Source: MWEI01 sp964600235 (GTDB lineage: Bacteria; Desulfobacterota; Desulfomonilia; UBA1062). Taken from it: a DNA stretch of 64,000 nt. Below, in pieces: positions 1 to 10,046 of this stretch (positions are counted from its first letter, which is position 1; each line of letters starts with the position of its first letter). The stretch lies in contig CAZRIV010000001.1 of assembly GCA_964600235.1 (NCBI GenBank), forward strand, positions 1 to 64,000. Direction: 5' to 3'. Under the pieces are notes generated by a model. It saw nothing but the letters and a program-made list of their open reading frames with translations. It made no database searches and was not told where the DNA came from. The position numbers were made by a program, and so were the translations under genes.

Positions 1-199
1 AGGACCTTTTTCAATTGATTTTACGAAAGTGCGAAAAATATTTTACGTTATCTGACAAGCATAAATTGCTGGAGGTTTAACCTTGTTGTTTGAGGCCGCC
101 ATGGGGCCAGCGGATAAGATTTTCAATCTATAGAATGAAGTCCGATTTATAAATTAATTCTCAAAACAATTGACTTTCTTCTTGCGGTTTGGACGCTCA
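1..199. other. Left-edge non-coding stretch
   Basis: AT-rich sequence downstream of the minus-strand membrane-protein gene. I see no gene. Positions 29-52 (gtgcgaaaaatattttacgt...) closely resemble 14270-14295, another intergenic spot in the polysaccharide region. No terminator hairpin with a clear U-tract was found here. Confidence 0.4.
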
Positions 200-2005
200 T
201 TATTGGCTTATTATAGTCAAATTATTCTTGAATGCATATGACTTATCAATATATAATCTCATTACTTTATAATCCTGTATATTGTAATTATCAATCGGCA
301 CCATATTCTCCATCACATAATCTGTAAGCGGATCACTGAACGGAAATGAAAAACGGTCTGCAAAACCGGTACTGATATATGCCAACCGTGGTTCACGGTT
401 ATGTTCCTTCATAAAATCTATTGCCTTGGATAAATAATCGTAGGGGAACTCCGAGAGACAGATATATGAATCATCAAGGCACGGTCTTCGCTTGGCAATC
501 ATATGTACCATTGGTGCTTTTGTGTAGGACAATATGAAATCATTTGAATCAGAATATTTTTTGGAAGTTGAACGTATCCATTCGCACATTTCCTTATGTG
601 CTTTCTGGGTTCTGATGCCTTTTCCAAAACCTTCATCAATAATAGAATCAGCCTTCTCAGGAGGCACGTCAAAAAAAGTACATTCCCAATCCGCCAGGGC
701 GGTGGTGTAATAGAAAGGCGAGAATAACAGGAGTAGAACAACCATTTTTGCGACCGAGGGCCTTTTCTCTATGGTGTCCAGTGATAAGGCCATACATGTT
801 ATCCCGGCAACAGCCGGTATTGAGGTGAAGAGAACCGTCAAGATGCCCAGAGTGGAGAAAATACTGTTACTCAGTGACATGATGATACAGGGGACAATCA
901 GTATGATGACGTATACCTCGAGTGGTTTAAGTTGTTTCTTTGAATTCACCTTGAACAGGAAATAAGATGAGGCCATGAGAAATGTCGTTACCAGGAACGC
1001 GGTAAACCACATGGGGCGTCCAAACAGGCCTTGATAATATACCATCAGAAAACCAAAAAGAGATGTGTCAATGATTATGTACATTACCAGCGCAAGAAGA
1101 GTCAGGAAAAAGAATGATGCCATCCTGGGCAACTTCGTGCCAATCAACCAGGCAATGAGAAACAGCGCAACAACGACCACGTGTTTCAAGGCCTCCCAAT
1201 TGACAGACAGCAGAGAGCCTTTATTGTGAGTAGATGTGGATAACATGAGCTGAACTGATGATAGAATATTTTGAACATATGCCTTATTAAAGACTACAAT
1301 GAAAACCGTCCAGAAGAAGAGAAAGGGGGCCAGGACAAAACACAGATCCTTAAAGGTAAATTCAAGGGATTCAATCTTCAATTTTCTGAATATCAGAAAG
1401 ATCAAGACTGGTGAGAATACGACAAGACTCAAATGAAGAAGGCTGAAACTGATCAGCCATAGTGATGCACCTGACAGGAGGAAAAACAGCCTTTTCAGGG
1501 ATACAGTGGTTGATGTGAGCCCGATGATGAACAGTGCCAGGTGCAGGGTGATGAACAGGTGAGGATATGTCTGATAACTCAGGTTGGATATCATACCTAC
1601 AGGATCGAGTCCGGTGAAGGCAAACAGGGAGAATATCAGGGGCTGAAACCAGAATTGCCTGGTAACCCTGAAAAGGGCAAAGCTCATGACCAGCAGTGAT
1701 AAAATGGTCAGAATGTATTGCAGTTGCCTGAAACCAAGCAGGGTTATATCAGGGGCTGCCTTGAAAATAAGGGAATTGATAAAAACATATGGCACGAGTG
1801 CCCCGGTGAACTTGTCTTTGAAGAAGTCATCCCCGGCGGTGAGCCGCCAGGCCTCGGTCATGTGATAACCTTCATCAATGAAATTGAAGCCGTATTTGAG
1901 TTTGAGCCAACCGGCAAAAGCGGCAATCAAGAAGATGGTGATGCAGGTTATGAATAATGCGATGTGCCGACTACGATTGACCAATGGAGTATCGGATATT
2001 TCCAT
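200..2005 (-). CDS. Polytopic membrane protein, GT-C glycosyltransferase-like (paralog 1)
   Basis: 601 residues with roughly a dozen hydrophobic segments, ending in a soluble domain of about 170 residues. After the first membrane helix comes an acidic loop with the motif FIDEGYHMTEAWR (about residues 42-54). An acidic pair in the first extracytoplasmic loop is typical of GT-C-fold, lipid-phosphate-sugar-using glycosyltransferases, so that role is inferred. No family was recognised with certainty. It is clearly paralogous to the protein at 10047-11900: both share DEGYHMTE, ITLLGFRQLQ, DEGFGKGI/DKGFGKGI and PMVHMIAKRRP in the same order. It is transcribed divergently from the flippase-like gene and is more AT-rich than the neighbouring TPR genes, which hints at transfer. 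The ATG at 2005 has only a weak ribosome-binding site. Confidence 0.7.
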   Translation of the reverse strand: MEISDTPLVNRSRHIALFITCITIFLIAAFAGWLKLKYGFNFIDEGYHMTEAWRLTAGDDFFKDKFTGALVPYVFINSLIFKAAPDITLLGFRQLQYILTILSLLVMSFALFRVTRQFWFQPLIFSLFAFTGLDPVGMISNLSYQTYPHLFITLHLALFIIGLTSTTVSLKRLFFLLSGASLWLISFSLLHLSLVVFSPVLIFLIFRKLKIESLEFTFKDLCFVLAPFLFFWTVFIVVFNKAYVQNILSSVQLMLSTSTHNKGSLLSVNWEALKHVVVVALFLIAWLIGTKLPRMASFFFLTLLALVMYIIIDTSLFGFLMVYYQGLFGRPMWFTAFLVTTFLMASSYFLFKVNSKKQLKPLEVYVIILIVPCIIMSLSNSIFSTLGILTVLFTSIPAVAGITCMALSLDTIEKRPSVAKMVVLLLLFSPFYYTTALADWECTFFDVPPEKADSIIDEGFGKGIRTQKAHKEMCEWIRSTSKKYSDSNDFILSYTKAPMVHMIAKRRPCLDDSYICLSEFPYDYLSKAIDFMKEHNREPRLAYISTGFADRFSFPFSDPLTDYVMENMVPIDNYNIQDYKVMRLYIDKSYAFKNNLTIISQ

Positions 2006-2388
2006 GGATTTGCACTTTAACAGGAAGGTCGCTGACAGCTGCTATTTATCTGAATGCAAATAATCACTGTAACCTCAAAATCATAATCTATGTTCAATTA
2101 AGATAAGAAGATAACTTATTTTTTGTAGCAATATACGGCACCATTGTCAAGGAAGACGGTCCGGCCACACATTCTCTATTATATTGAACTAGCCGGCAGT
2201 ATTCAAAACAAGAGAAAGGTGGATCTTCAGCATGAGGAATCTATAGCGCTCAGAATACTGCGTTCCTGAAGATCAGGCATGTATCATGCCCGCTAACATG
2301 TTGTCTTCGTTCAATGAAATCAAATTTGTTTGCCTATCATAGACCTGTGTACTAAGATCGGGCCAACCATCACCCAGGCGAAGGGAAC
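2006..2388. other. Divergent intergenic region
   Basis: About 380 bases between two divergent genes (membrane protein on minus, flippase-like on plus). It is AT-rich over 2060-2170 and must hold both promoters. I found no recognisable operator, RNA gene or repeat. Confidence 0.35.
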
Positions 2389-3477
2389 ATGCATAAGAAT
2401 CACAAGATCATCCTCTCACTTGTATTGGGCATAATTTTTTCCACTGCTGCGATATACGTATCGTTCAGGAACATCCCCCTTGCCCAGCTTGTGGACTATG
2501 TGAAGACCATAAATTTCTGGTGGATCATACCCACGGTCCTGGTGGGCCTGTCCACGTACTTCGTCAGGGCGCTCAGGTGGAAGGTCATCCTGAAGCCCAT
2601 CAAGAAGATCGGGTTCTGGCACGCCTTTCACCCTGTCGTCATAGCCTTCACCATCAACTGCCTGCTGCCCGGCAGGCTCGGGGAGCTGGCACGGCCTGCC
2701 ATACTCTACAAGAGGGACAATGTGGAATTCTCAAAGGTCCTTGCCACGGTTGTCGTGGAAAGGATCTTTGACATCGCGACCCTTCTGTGCATCTTCGTCA
2801 TCATCATGGGCACCATCGAGATCGACCCGTCATTGAGCCTCAGCTTCAACGGGTACCAGATCAACCAGGCGACCCTGATGGCGATACGGTCCAAGACCAC
2901 TGTGGCCGGGGTGCTGATGCTGGGGTTCATCTTCCTCTTCATGCTGCGCTCCACCAGGGATGCCATCGGCAGGCTCATCTCGTGGCTGCCGCACCTGCTC
3001 TTCTTCACCACGGCCCACTTCAGGGAACGGCTCTCCAGGAGGTTCCATGAAAGGTCGCAGGCCGTCCTTCATAATGTCGCCCTGGGGTTCGAGGTCCTCA
3101 GGAGCCCTTACAAGATCCTTACCTGCATCCTGCTGTCCATGACGGTCTGGCTGCTCACCTTCTTCTCGTTCTATCTCCTCGCCCTGGGATGCCCCGGTGT
3201 GAACATCACCTTCCTCCAGATGGCCACGTCCGTCATCATCGTGTGCTTCTTCATCATGCTGCCTTCCGTGCCGGGTTACTGGGGCATCTGGGAGGTGGGG
3301 GGGATCTACGGGCTCATGATCTTCGGCGTGGCCAAGACAGAGGCGGCGGGCATCACACTGGCCTTTCATTTCTTCCAGATCATACCGCTCATCCTGGTGG
3401 GGCTGCTGTCCGCCTGGCTTACCGGGGTCAACCTGATGAAGGAAGGGCTGCACGCGGATGAAGGCCTGGAAAAGTAA
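2389..3477 (+). CDS. Lysylphosphatidylglycerol synthase TM-region / flippase-like protein (UPF0104)
   Basis: 362-residue integral membrane protein with about eight hydrophobic helices. The N-terminal region has the pattern WWIIPTVLVGLSTYFVRALRW followed by PGRLGELARPAILYKR and VVVERIFD, the hallmark of the family that covers the flippase half of MprF and the UPF0104/AglD-type proteins. Family members move lipids or assist lipid-linked glycan export; the substrate cannot be read from sequence. There is no C-terminal aminoacyltransferase (DUF2156) domain, so it is the stand-alone membrane half. A separate DUF2156 protein is encoded far away at 42546-43604. The ATG at 2389 follows an AAGGGA box. 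It leads into the two tandem TPR membrane genes and may be co-transcribed with them. Confidence 0.8.
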   Translation: MHKNHKIILSLVLGIIFSTAAIYVSFRNIPLAQLVDYVKTINFWWIIPTVLVGLSTYFVRALRWKVILKPIKKIGFWHAFHPVVIAFTINCLLPGRLGELARPAILYKRDNVEFSKVLATVVVERIFDIATLLCIFVIIMGTIEIDPSLSLSFNGYQINQATLMAIRSKTTVAGVLMLGFIFLFMLRSTRDAIGRLISWLPHLLFFTTAHFRERLSRRFHERSQAVLHNVALGFEVLRSPYKILTCILLSMTVWLLTFFSFYLLALGCPGVNITFLQMATSVIIVCFFIMLPSVPGYWGIWEVGGIYGLMIFGVAKTEAAGITLAFHFFQIIPLILVGLLSAWLTGVNLMKEGLHADEGLEK

Positions 3478-3590
3478 TCCTTAAAGGTCTTCCTGCAAGG
3501 GCCCTTCATGGGGTGCATTTCTTGTATAACCACCCATACTCAATTGCTTTTTCTCATTAAATCATGCTACACCCCTATAAGGCACTTAAT

Positions 3591-5975
3591 ATGAAGAATT
3601 TCAGTTGTTATCAGATCCTCGGGTGTGTGCTGATCACCGTCATAGCCCTGGCCGCGGCCGTGCTCCTGTATACGCAGACCCTGACGGACAACGACATCTG
3701 GTTCACCATGGCCTATGGGCGCTATTTCCTGGAGCAGGGCACCATCATCCCCGACCACGGGGTCTTCAGCTGGACACCTGCGGCCAACAGCACCATCTAC
3801 TGTTCATGGATCCCCGGCATTTTGTTTTACCTGCTCTTTGACGCGCTCGGCATGACATCGCTGTTTGCCCTGAGGTACCTGTGCCTTGCGGCCTTCATCC
3901 TGCTCGCCCTTTCCTTTGCAGAAAAGAAGAACCTTACCTCCGTTCTCGCAGGCGCGCTCATAATCCTGTGCGGGGCCGTCATGGTCACCTCGGGCATCCG
4001 CATCAAGGCGGAGATCTTTTCGTTTGTCTTCATGACCGTCATGGTCTGGACATGGTTCAGGATAAAATCGTTGCAGGAGACGGATGACAGGGGAGGGGCC
4101 CTGTTTTATGTCTACCCCGCGCTCATGCTTCTCTGGGTGAATTCCCACGGGGGGTTCATCTTCGGCCTGGCCTTCCTCGGCATCATGGCCGTGGGCGAGA
4201 CCGTCAACCGGATAACCCGTTCCCCGGCCGTCCTGGGCCCCAGGGCAATGAAACACCTGTTCATCTCCCTGCCGCTCAGCCTTCTTGCAGTACTTGTCAC
4301 CCCGTATGGATGGCGCTATCCGGGCCAGCTTATCAGCATGCTCATACTCAGCCCTGAAGGATACCGGCACCATTTCCAGGGCATCTTTGAGTATCAGAAC
4401 ATCTTTTTCCCGGCCATACGCCACCTCCTCTACATCGAGGGCCTGGCCGTGGCCCTGGCCATACTGATCCCCCTGGCAATCCTGCACCTCAAGAACCGCA
4501 GGCCCGACTGGGCCATACTCCTGGCGAACGCACTGTTCATCCTTCTGTATGTCAGGTATATCCGCACCACCTATTTCTGGGGTATACTCTTTGTATTCTC
4601 AGCCCTCTATCTCCTCAAGTCTTCCCTCAAGCCGCATGGCGATCTCCTGAACTCCAAACCCGCGGGCATCATCATCCGGGCCGTGATGGTCTGCGTCCTG
4701 CTTGTCTTCTCGGCCAGGGTCTCTTACCAGGCATGGACCAGCCCGGACCTTGGCTTACGGGTCAATTACTACAGTCCCATGGCCGAGGCCGGGTTCATAC
4801 GGGATACCTTTCCCCAGATCACGCGCATGGGCAACGAATACAACTCGGGCGCATACCTCATCTGGTCCCTGTGGCCCGGGAAGAAGGTGCTCATTGATTC
4901 AAGGTATTTCCCCTACGCCGCATGGTACGACGAATACCAGGATTTCATGACAACCCCTGACACGAAAAGGAAAGATGCATTCTTGAAGAAGTACCCCTGC
5001 GACCTGTGGGTCCTCAACTATGATTCGCCCGCGCTGCAGCATTTCCTTTCTTCCACGGACTGGAGGCTCGTGCACTATGGCCCATCCGCGTGCGTCTTCC
5101 TTTCCGGACGTGTCAGCCATGCGAAGGGGCACACGGTATCCGAATCCGTCTATGACACGGCATTCTACCAGGCTTCGTTCATCGCCCGGTTTGCCCTCGA
5201 TATGGGGGATTACCAGGTGGCCAGAAGGCTGCTTTTGCGGCTGGAACCCAGGCCGTTCTACGGGTTTGAAAAGTTATATGCCGTCATGGCCCTGCTCGAG
5301 GCCGGCGACTTCACGCTCCGCAGGAATGAGTTCGGTGTGGCCCGCGACCTGCTGGCGCGCGCCACACAGATAGACCCCGACTCCTATGAAGCCCGCATGA
5401 TGATGGGCAGGGTGCTCATGAAGATGAACCGGTTCGAAGAGGCGATTCAGAGCTTCAGGCAGGCCATGCGCCTCCAGGACAATTCCGATGAGGCCCACAG
5501 CCGTATGGCCGGGGCGCTCATGCAGAGCCACAGGGTGTATGAGGCTGCCCGGGAATACTCCAGTGCATTGAAGATAAACCCGCTCAATGCCGAGGCGCGG
5601 ACGGACCTGGGCGTGGTCATGGAACGAATGAAGGGCCTCAATAATGAAATTGCGCAGATGCATCAGGCCTTGAAAGAGCGTCCAGCCGACAGGGAAGGGC
5701 TGCTGCGGCTCGCACGGCACCTGGCCATGGCCGGGCAGTATGAAAACGCTATCACCTTTTTCCAGAAGGCCTCTGACCTCTCACCCGAAGACGCTGAGAC
5801 ATACTACCATATCGCATGCATGTACTCGATGCTGGACAGGGTTGACGAGTCGGAAAAATGGATGGAACGTGCCATGACCAAGGGGTTTAAAGACCTCCAG
5901 CTCCTGCACAGGGACATAGACCTCGAGAACTTCCGCAAGTCGGATTTCTATAAAAAACTTTCAAGGAAATCATGA
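3591..5975 (+). CDS. Membrane protein with C-terminal TPR repeats (tandem copy 1)
   Basis: About 794 residues. The N-terminal ~390 residues contain ten or more hydrophobic helices; the acidic loop after the first helix reads DNDIWFTMAYGRYFLE, resembling GT-C-like membrane proteins. A middle domain (about 395-530) has YNSGAYLIWSLWPGKKVLIDSRY. The C-terminus (about 560-790) consists of tetratricopeptide repeats ending in a cap, YxIACMYSMLDR...GFKDLQLLHRDIDLENFR. The ATG at 3591 is preferred over the one at 3564 because AAGG lies eight bases before it and 3564 has no box. The next gene (6013-8400) is a full-length paralog. Glycan polymerisation or O-glycosylation roles are possible but unproven. 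Confidence 0.75.
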   Translation: MKNFSCYQILGCVLITVIALAAAVLLYTQTLTDNDIWFTMAYGRYFLEQGTIIPDHGVFSWTPAANSTIYCSWIPGILFYLLFDALGMTSLFALRYLCLAAFILLALSFAEKKNLTSVLAGALIILCGAVMVTSGIRIKAEIFSFVFMTVMVWTWFRIKSLQETDDRGGALFYVYPALMLLWVNSHGGFIFGLAFLGIMAVGETVNRITRSPAVLGPRAMKHLFISLPLSLLAVLVTPYGWRYPGQLISMLILSPEGYRHHFQGIFEYQNIFFPAIRHLLYIEGLAVALAILIPLAILHLKNRRPDWAILLANALFILLYVRYIRTTYFWGILFVFSALYLLKSSLKPHGDLLNSKPAGIIIRAVMVCVLLVFSARVSYQAWTSPDLGLRVNYYSPMAEAGFIRDTFPQITRMGNEYNSGAYLIWSLWPGKKVLIDSRYFPYAAWYDEYQDFMTTPDTKRKDAFLKKYPCDLWVLNYDSPALQHFLSSTDWRLVHYGPSACVFLSGRVSHAKGHTVSESVYDTAFYQASFIARFALDMGDYQVARRLLLRLEPRPFYGFEKLYAVMALLEAGDFTLRRNEFGVARDLLARATQIDPDSYEARMMMGRVLMKMNRFEEAIQSFRQAMRLQDNSDEAHSRMAGALMQSHRVYEAAREYSSALKINPLNAEARTDLGVVMERMKGLNNEIAQMHQALKERPADREGLLRLARHLAMAGQYENAITFFQKASDLSPEDAETYYHIACMYSMLDRVDESEKWMERAMTKGFKDLQLLHRDIDLENFRKSDFYKKLSRKS

Positions 5976-6012
5976 GCAGCCGGGTTATTGAATCCATGAT
6001 CAGGTGTCTGCC

Positions 6013-8400
6013 ATGAAGATCCTTCATGGCTGGAAAATTACCGGTTGCATCCTTCTTGCCGCCATTTCCCTGGTTGCCGTTGCCCTTCAGTACACGATCA
6101 ACCTTTCGGACAACGACATCTGGTTCACCATGGCCTATGGGCGCTATTTCCTGGAGCACCGCACCCTCATAGCCGACCACGGCATCTTCAGCTGGACCCC
6201 TGCAATCAACAGCACAATCTACTGCACGTGGATCCCGAGCATCTTCTATACACTGCTCTACAAGGCAGGGGGCATAAACACGCTGTTTGCCCTGCGGTAC
6301 GTCTGTGTTCTCGCCTTCATACTCATCGCCTTGTCTTTTGCCCCCAAAAAGCACGTGGCGGCCATACCTCTGGCCGTGCTCATACTGCTCGTGGGCGCGA
6401 AGATGGCCACCTCCGGGATACGCATCAAGGCCGAGCTCTTCTCGTTCATCTTCATGACCGCCATGGTCTGGGTCTGGTTCAGGGTCAAATCATCATCGAG
6501 GGACCCGGGCGAAACGGGCAGGTACCTCTGGTATGTCTACCCCGTGCTCATGCTGCTCTGGGTGAATTCCCACGGCGGATTCATCTTCGGACTGGCATTC
6601 CTGGCCACGCTGGGGGTGGGGGAGGCCATGAACCGGCTTACCGGTTCAGCGCAGATGCTCGCGCCGCAGACACGCCGGCACCTGTTCACAGCGATCCTCC
6701 TGAGCTTCGTTGCCGTTCTCTTCAACCCCTACGGGTGGGCATACCCGGCCCAGCTGCTGGACAGCCTCATACTCAACCCCGGGGAATTCAGCAGACACGT
6801 GAAGACGGTCATGGAATATCAGACCATCTTCTTCCCTGCCGCACGCCACCTGCTCTTCATGGACGCCATGGTAATAGCAGTGTGCATACTCGTGGCGCTG
6901 CTGGCCGTGCATATCAGGAGGCACCGGCCGGACTGGACCATAATCCTCATTAATACGCTGTTCATGATCATCTACATGAGGTATCTCAGGACGACCTATT
7001 TCTGGGGGATAATCTTCGTATTCACGGCGCTCTACCTTCTGAAGGAAGCCTGCCGCTCATACCCCGGCCTGTTGTCGGAAAAACCCCGGTCCTACTTCCT
7101 GCAGGCTTTGATCGTGTGCGCCCTGCTGGTCTTCTCGGCACGGGCTTACTATTATGCCCTGGTCTCCCCTGATTTCGGCTTCAGGGTCAACTACCAGAAC
7201 ACCTTCACTGAAGCGGAGTTCATCCGCGAGAGCTTCCCCGACATCACGCGCATCGGCAACGATTACAACCCGGGTGCCTACCTCATATGGGCCCTGGGGC
7301 CCGGGAAAAAGGTGCTGATTGACTCCCGGTATTTCCCTTATGCCCCTTGGTACGACGAATACAACGAGTTCTTCACCACCAGAGATAATGCCGTAAGAAG
7401 GAAATTCCTGGAAAAATACCGGACCGATCTGTGGGTCTGCACCTATGATTCGCCGCACCTCGAGTATTTTCTCTCATCACCCGACTGGAGGCTCGTGTTT
7501 TACGGCCCGTCTGCATGCGTATTCATCTCAAGGGGCACCGCATACCCGGAAGGGGTCAAGGTGTCCCAGGCCATATCCGGCGTGTCCTTCCACCAGGCGC
7601 TGCGCATCTCAGGGTTTGCCGTTCAGGTGAAGAATTACGGGCTCGCCATGGACCTGCTGACCAGCATAAGACCCATGCCATTTTCCAAGGATCAAAAGAG
7701 CTATGCCGTGGGGGCCCTCGGCAAGGCTGCAGACGCCATGTTTTCGGACAACCGCCTGGACGCTGCAAATACCCTTTACGCAAGGATTCTCACCATGGAC
7801 CCTTCTTCGACCGGGGCTTATTTCATGATGGGCCGCGTGCACCTCAAGATGAAAAACACGCAAGAGGCAATCCGGTGCTTCAGGGAGTCTGTCCGCCTGG
7901 ATCCCAGGTCGGTGAAGGGCCGCCTCAACCTGGCCAATGCCTACATCCTGATCGACAGATGGGGCGAGGCAGTCAGGGAATACTCAAAAGCACAGGAAAT
8001 CGCACCTGCTGATGCAGGTATAGCAAACAATCTCGCCATGGCGAAGGAGCGCATAAAGATCCTCGATAACCAGATAGCGCAGATGAATGAGGCGCTGAAG
8101 ACCGGGCCCGGCAACCTGAAGCTCCTGAATTCCCTGGCCGTGTATTCCGCCATGACCGGCCGGTATGAGAGCGCCATAAACTACCTTGAAAAGGTCGCCG
8201 GCCTGGCGCCCGATAACCCGGAAACATACTACAACATCGCCTGCATGTACTCCATGCTGGACAGGACGGATGAGTCACGGGCCTGGATCGAACGCGCCAT
8301 GAACAAAGGGTTTGATAACTGGCCGCTTCTTCATAAAGATGCGGATCTTGAAAACTTCCGCAAGACAGCATTCTATAAACAACTTTCAAAGAAAGAATAG
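6013..8400 (+). CDS. Membrane protein with C-terminal TPR repeats (tandem copy 2)
   Basis: About 795 residues, with the same architecture as the preceding gene from end to end. It has a helix-rich N-terminus with DNDIWFTMAYGRYFLEH in the first loop, the shared ALGPGKKVLIDSRYFPYA middle motif, then TPR units and the terminal cap YNIACMYSMLDRTDESR. It starts 37 bases after the stop of copy 1. The ATG at 6013 is chosen over an in-frame GTG at 6004, with AGGT about seven bases upstream. The pair is a tandem duplication that has diverged substantially in the TPR part. The substrate is unknown. Confidence 0.75.
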   Translation: MKILHGWKITGCILLAAISLVAVALQYTINLSDNDIWFTMAYGRYFLEHRTLIADHGIFSWTPAINSTIYCTWIPSIFYTLLYKAGGINTLFALRYVCVLAFILIALSFAPKKHVAAIPLAVLILLVGAKMATSGIRIKAELFSFIFMTAMVWVWFRVKSSSRDPGETGRYLWYVYPVLMLLWVNSHGGFIFGLAFLATLGVGEAMNRLTGSAQMLAPQTRRHLFTAILLSFVAVLFNPYGWAYPAQLLDSLILNPGEFSRHVKTVMEYQTIFFPAARHLLFMDAMVIAVCILVALLAVHIRRHRPDWTIILINTLFMIIYMRYLRTTYFWGIIFVFTALYLLKEACRSYPGLLSEKPRSYFLQALIVCALLVFSARAYYYALVSPDFGFRVNYQNTFTEAEFIRESFPDITRIGNDYNPGAYLIWALGPGKKVLIDSRYFPYAPWYDEYNEFFTTRDNAVRRKFLEKYRTDLWVCTYDSPHLEYFLSSPDWRLVFYGPSACVFISRGTAYPEGVKVSQAISGVSFHQALRISGFAVQVKNYGLAMDLLTSIRPMPFSKDQKSYAVGALGKAADAMFSDNRLDAANTLYARILTMDPSSTGAYFMMGRVHLKMKNTQEAIRCFRESVRLDPRSVKGRLNLANAYILIDRWGEAVREYSKAQEIAPADAGIANNLAMAKERIKILDNQIAQMNEALKTGPGNLKLLNSLAVYSAMTGRYESAINYLEKVAGLAPDNPETYYNIACMYSMLDRTDESRAWIERAMNKGFDNWPLLHKDADLENFRKTAFYKQLSKKE

Positions 8401-8739
8401 GGCCTGTTCGACCTGCCCGGGGGATCTGCAGGCATTTTACGGGCACGCGTAGAACCGGTCGTAAGGGAGACCACTTAAAGGATTCTCGACAATGGTAAAA
8501 TGGAAAATCCACAATGATCCAATCAAAAATCTCGATAGAAGGTGAAGCTCGAAAAGAACCTGTTCCCAACTTTGCCCATTTATGGTTGTAATAAAGCATA
8601 AATGGTGTGATTTTCTAAAGACCGGTTGCGGGTTAGGTCAAACTGGATGGATGTTTGCGGAAAATAACCTGCATGAAGATAAGCGAGCGCGTCTGACGTG
8701 CTTTAAAAAAACTGTATTTGGACAGACAGGGGCATGGTA
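8401..8739. other. Intergenic region before wecE
   Basis: About 340 bases without a convincing gene. It contains an inverted repeat at 8576-8605 (ccatttatg / cataaatgg) listed separately. The rest shows no recognisable structure. Confidence 0.35.
8576..8605 (+). terminator. Inverted repeat, possible terminator
   Basis: Nine-base perfect arms (CCATTTATG and CATAAATGG) with a 12-base loop, followed by tgtgattttct. It lies 175 bases after the stop of the second TPR membrane gene. The stem is AT-rich and the T-tract poor, so termination is only one possibility. Confidence 0.3.
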
Positions 8740-9888
8740 ATGAGTGAACATAATAAGAAAATACCTTTCAACAAACCGTTTGTTGTCGGCAGGGAGCTGT
8801 ACAATATCGCCCAGGCGGTCGTCGACGGGCAGCTTGCAGGCGACGGCCGATATACGAAGTTGTGCAACCAATGGATCGAACAGGAGCTCCGCTGCAAAAA
8901 GGCCCTGCTCACCCATTCGTGCACCGCGGCCCTGGAAATGGCTGCCATACTGTGCGACATAAAGCCGGGTGACGAAGTCATCATGCCCTCATTTACCTTT
9001 GTGTCCACAGCGAACGCCTTTGTGATCAGGGGAGGGGTGCCGGTGTTCGTGGATGTGAGGCGTGACACCCTCAACATGGACGAGGCCCTGGTGGAACATG
9101 CCATCACAGAAAAGACCAAGGCCATTGTCCCGGTCCATTATGCAGGGGTTCCATGCAACATGGACGGCTTCATGGAAATAGCCCGCAAGCACGGGCTCTT
9201 TGTCGTGGAGGACGCAGCCCAGGGACTCCTGTCCACGTACAAAGGGAATTTCCTGGGCACCATCGGGCATCTGGGATGCCTGAGCTTTCATGAAACGAAG
9301 AATATCATCAGCGGCGAGGGCGGTGCGCTCCTGATCAATGACGAGCGGTTTATAAAGAGGGCCGAGGTCATCAGGGAGAAGGGCACTGACCGGGCACAGT
9401 TTTTCAGGGGCGAGATCGACAAGTACAGCTGGGTGGATATCGGTTCGTCCTACCTTCCCAGTGAGCTGGTGAGCGCCTTCCTCTATGCCCAGATGGAACA
9501 GGCGGACAAGATCATATCAAAGAGGCGGAAGATCTTTGACCTGTATTACACCCTGCTGGAACCCCTCATGGAAAAGGGGAATATAAGGCTCCCCTATATC
9601 GAAAAAGAATGCGCAAGCAACGGCCATATCTTTTATATAATCACAGGCTCTCTTGCCGAGCGAACGAGGCTCATCAGACACCTGAAGGAAAACGGCGTAC
9701 ATGCAGTGTTTCATTACGTGCCGCTTCATTCGTCAGAAGCGGGGAGAAGGTACGGGCGTGAAGGGAGCGGCATGGATGTAACCGATGACATCAGCAACAC
9801 GCTGCTCAGGCTGCCCCTCTACTATGAGATAGGCGATGACGATGTTCACTATGTGGCTGGTAAAATAGAAGAATTCTATATGTCCTGA
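8740..9888 (+). CDS. wecE: dTDP-4-amino-4,6-dideoxygalactose transaminase (DegT/DnrJ/EryC1/StrS family)
   Basis: 382 residues, very close to E. coli WecE (RffA) by motif and length. Visible matches are PSFTFVSTANAFV, VPVHYAGV, VVEDAAQG, LGTIGHLGCLSFHETKN and EKGTDRAQFFRGEIDKYSW. The PLP-binding lysine is in SFHETKN (about residue 187). WecE transfers an amino group from glutamate to C4 of dTDP-4-keto-6-deoxyglucose, giving dTDP-Fuc4N for surface glycans. The ATG at 8740 is preferred over 8734 because AGGGG at 8728-8732 is then seven bases away. Its partners in the window are RmlA (21103-21975) and a GNAT acetyltransferase (13324-14058) that could act as WecD; no RmlB is present here. Confidence 0.92.
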   Translation: MSEHNKKIPFNKPFVVGRELYNIAQAVVDGQLAGDGRYTKLCNQWIEQELRCKKALLTHSCTAALEMAAILCDIKPGDEVIMPSFTFVSTANAFVIRGGVPVFVDVRRDTLNMDEALVEHAITEKTKAIVPVHYAGVPCNMDGFMEIARKHGLFVVEDAAQGLLSTYKGNFLGTIGHLGCLSFHETKNIISGEGGALLINDERFIKRAEVIREKGTDRAQFFRGEIDKYSWVDIGSSYLPSELVSAFLYAQMEQADKIISKRRKIFDLYYTLLEPLMEKGNIRLPYIEKECASNGHIFYIITGSLAERTRLIRHLKENGVHAVFHYVPLHSSEAGRRYGREGSGMDVTDDISNTLLRLPLYYEIGDDDVHYVAGKIEEFYMS

Positions 9889-10046
9889 TAACACGGCTTG
9901 CCATGCATAATTATTCTCCTTTCACTCATCAACGGTCCTGCGACGGTTTAGGTTTTCTCCCCTAATTTCCAAAGTAATTCTTATGTTAAGAATGATATAA
10001 TTATGTTATAATATCAATAAAATGCTCAAGCGAGTTATTGGTGAAC

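Noticed and set aside
2830..3453. Long minus-strand open frames inside the flippase-like and TPR genes (also around 3804-4487, 19299-20348).
   Set aside because: They lie opposite strong coding genes, are rich in H, G, R and P, and show no domain; they are shadows of GC-rich coding DNA.
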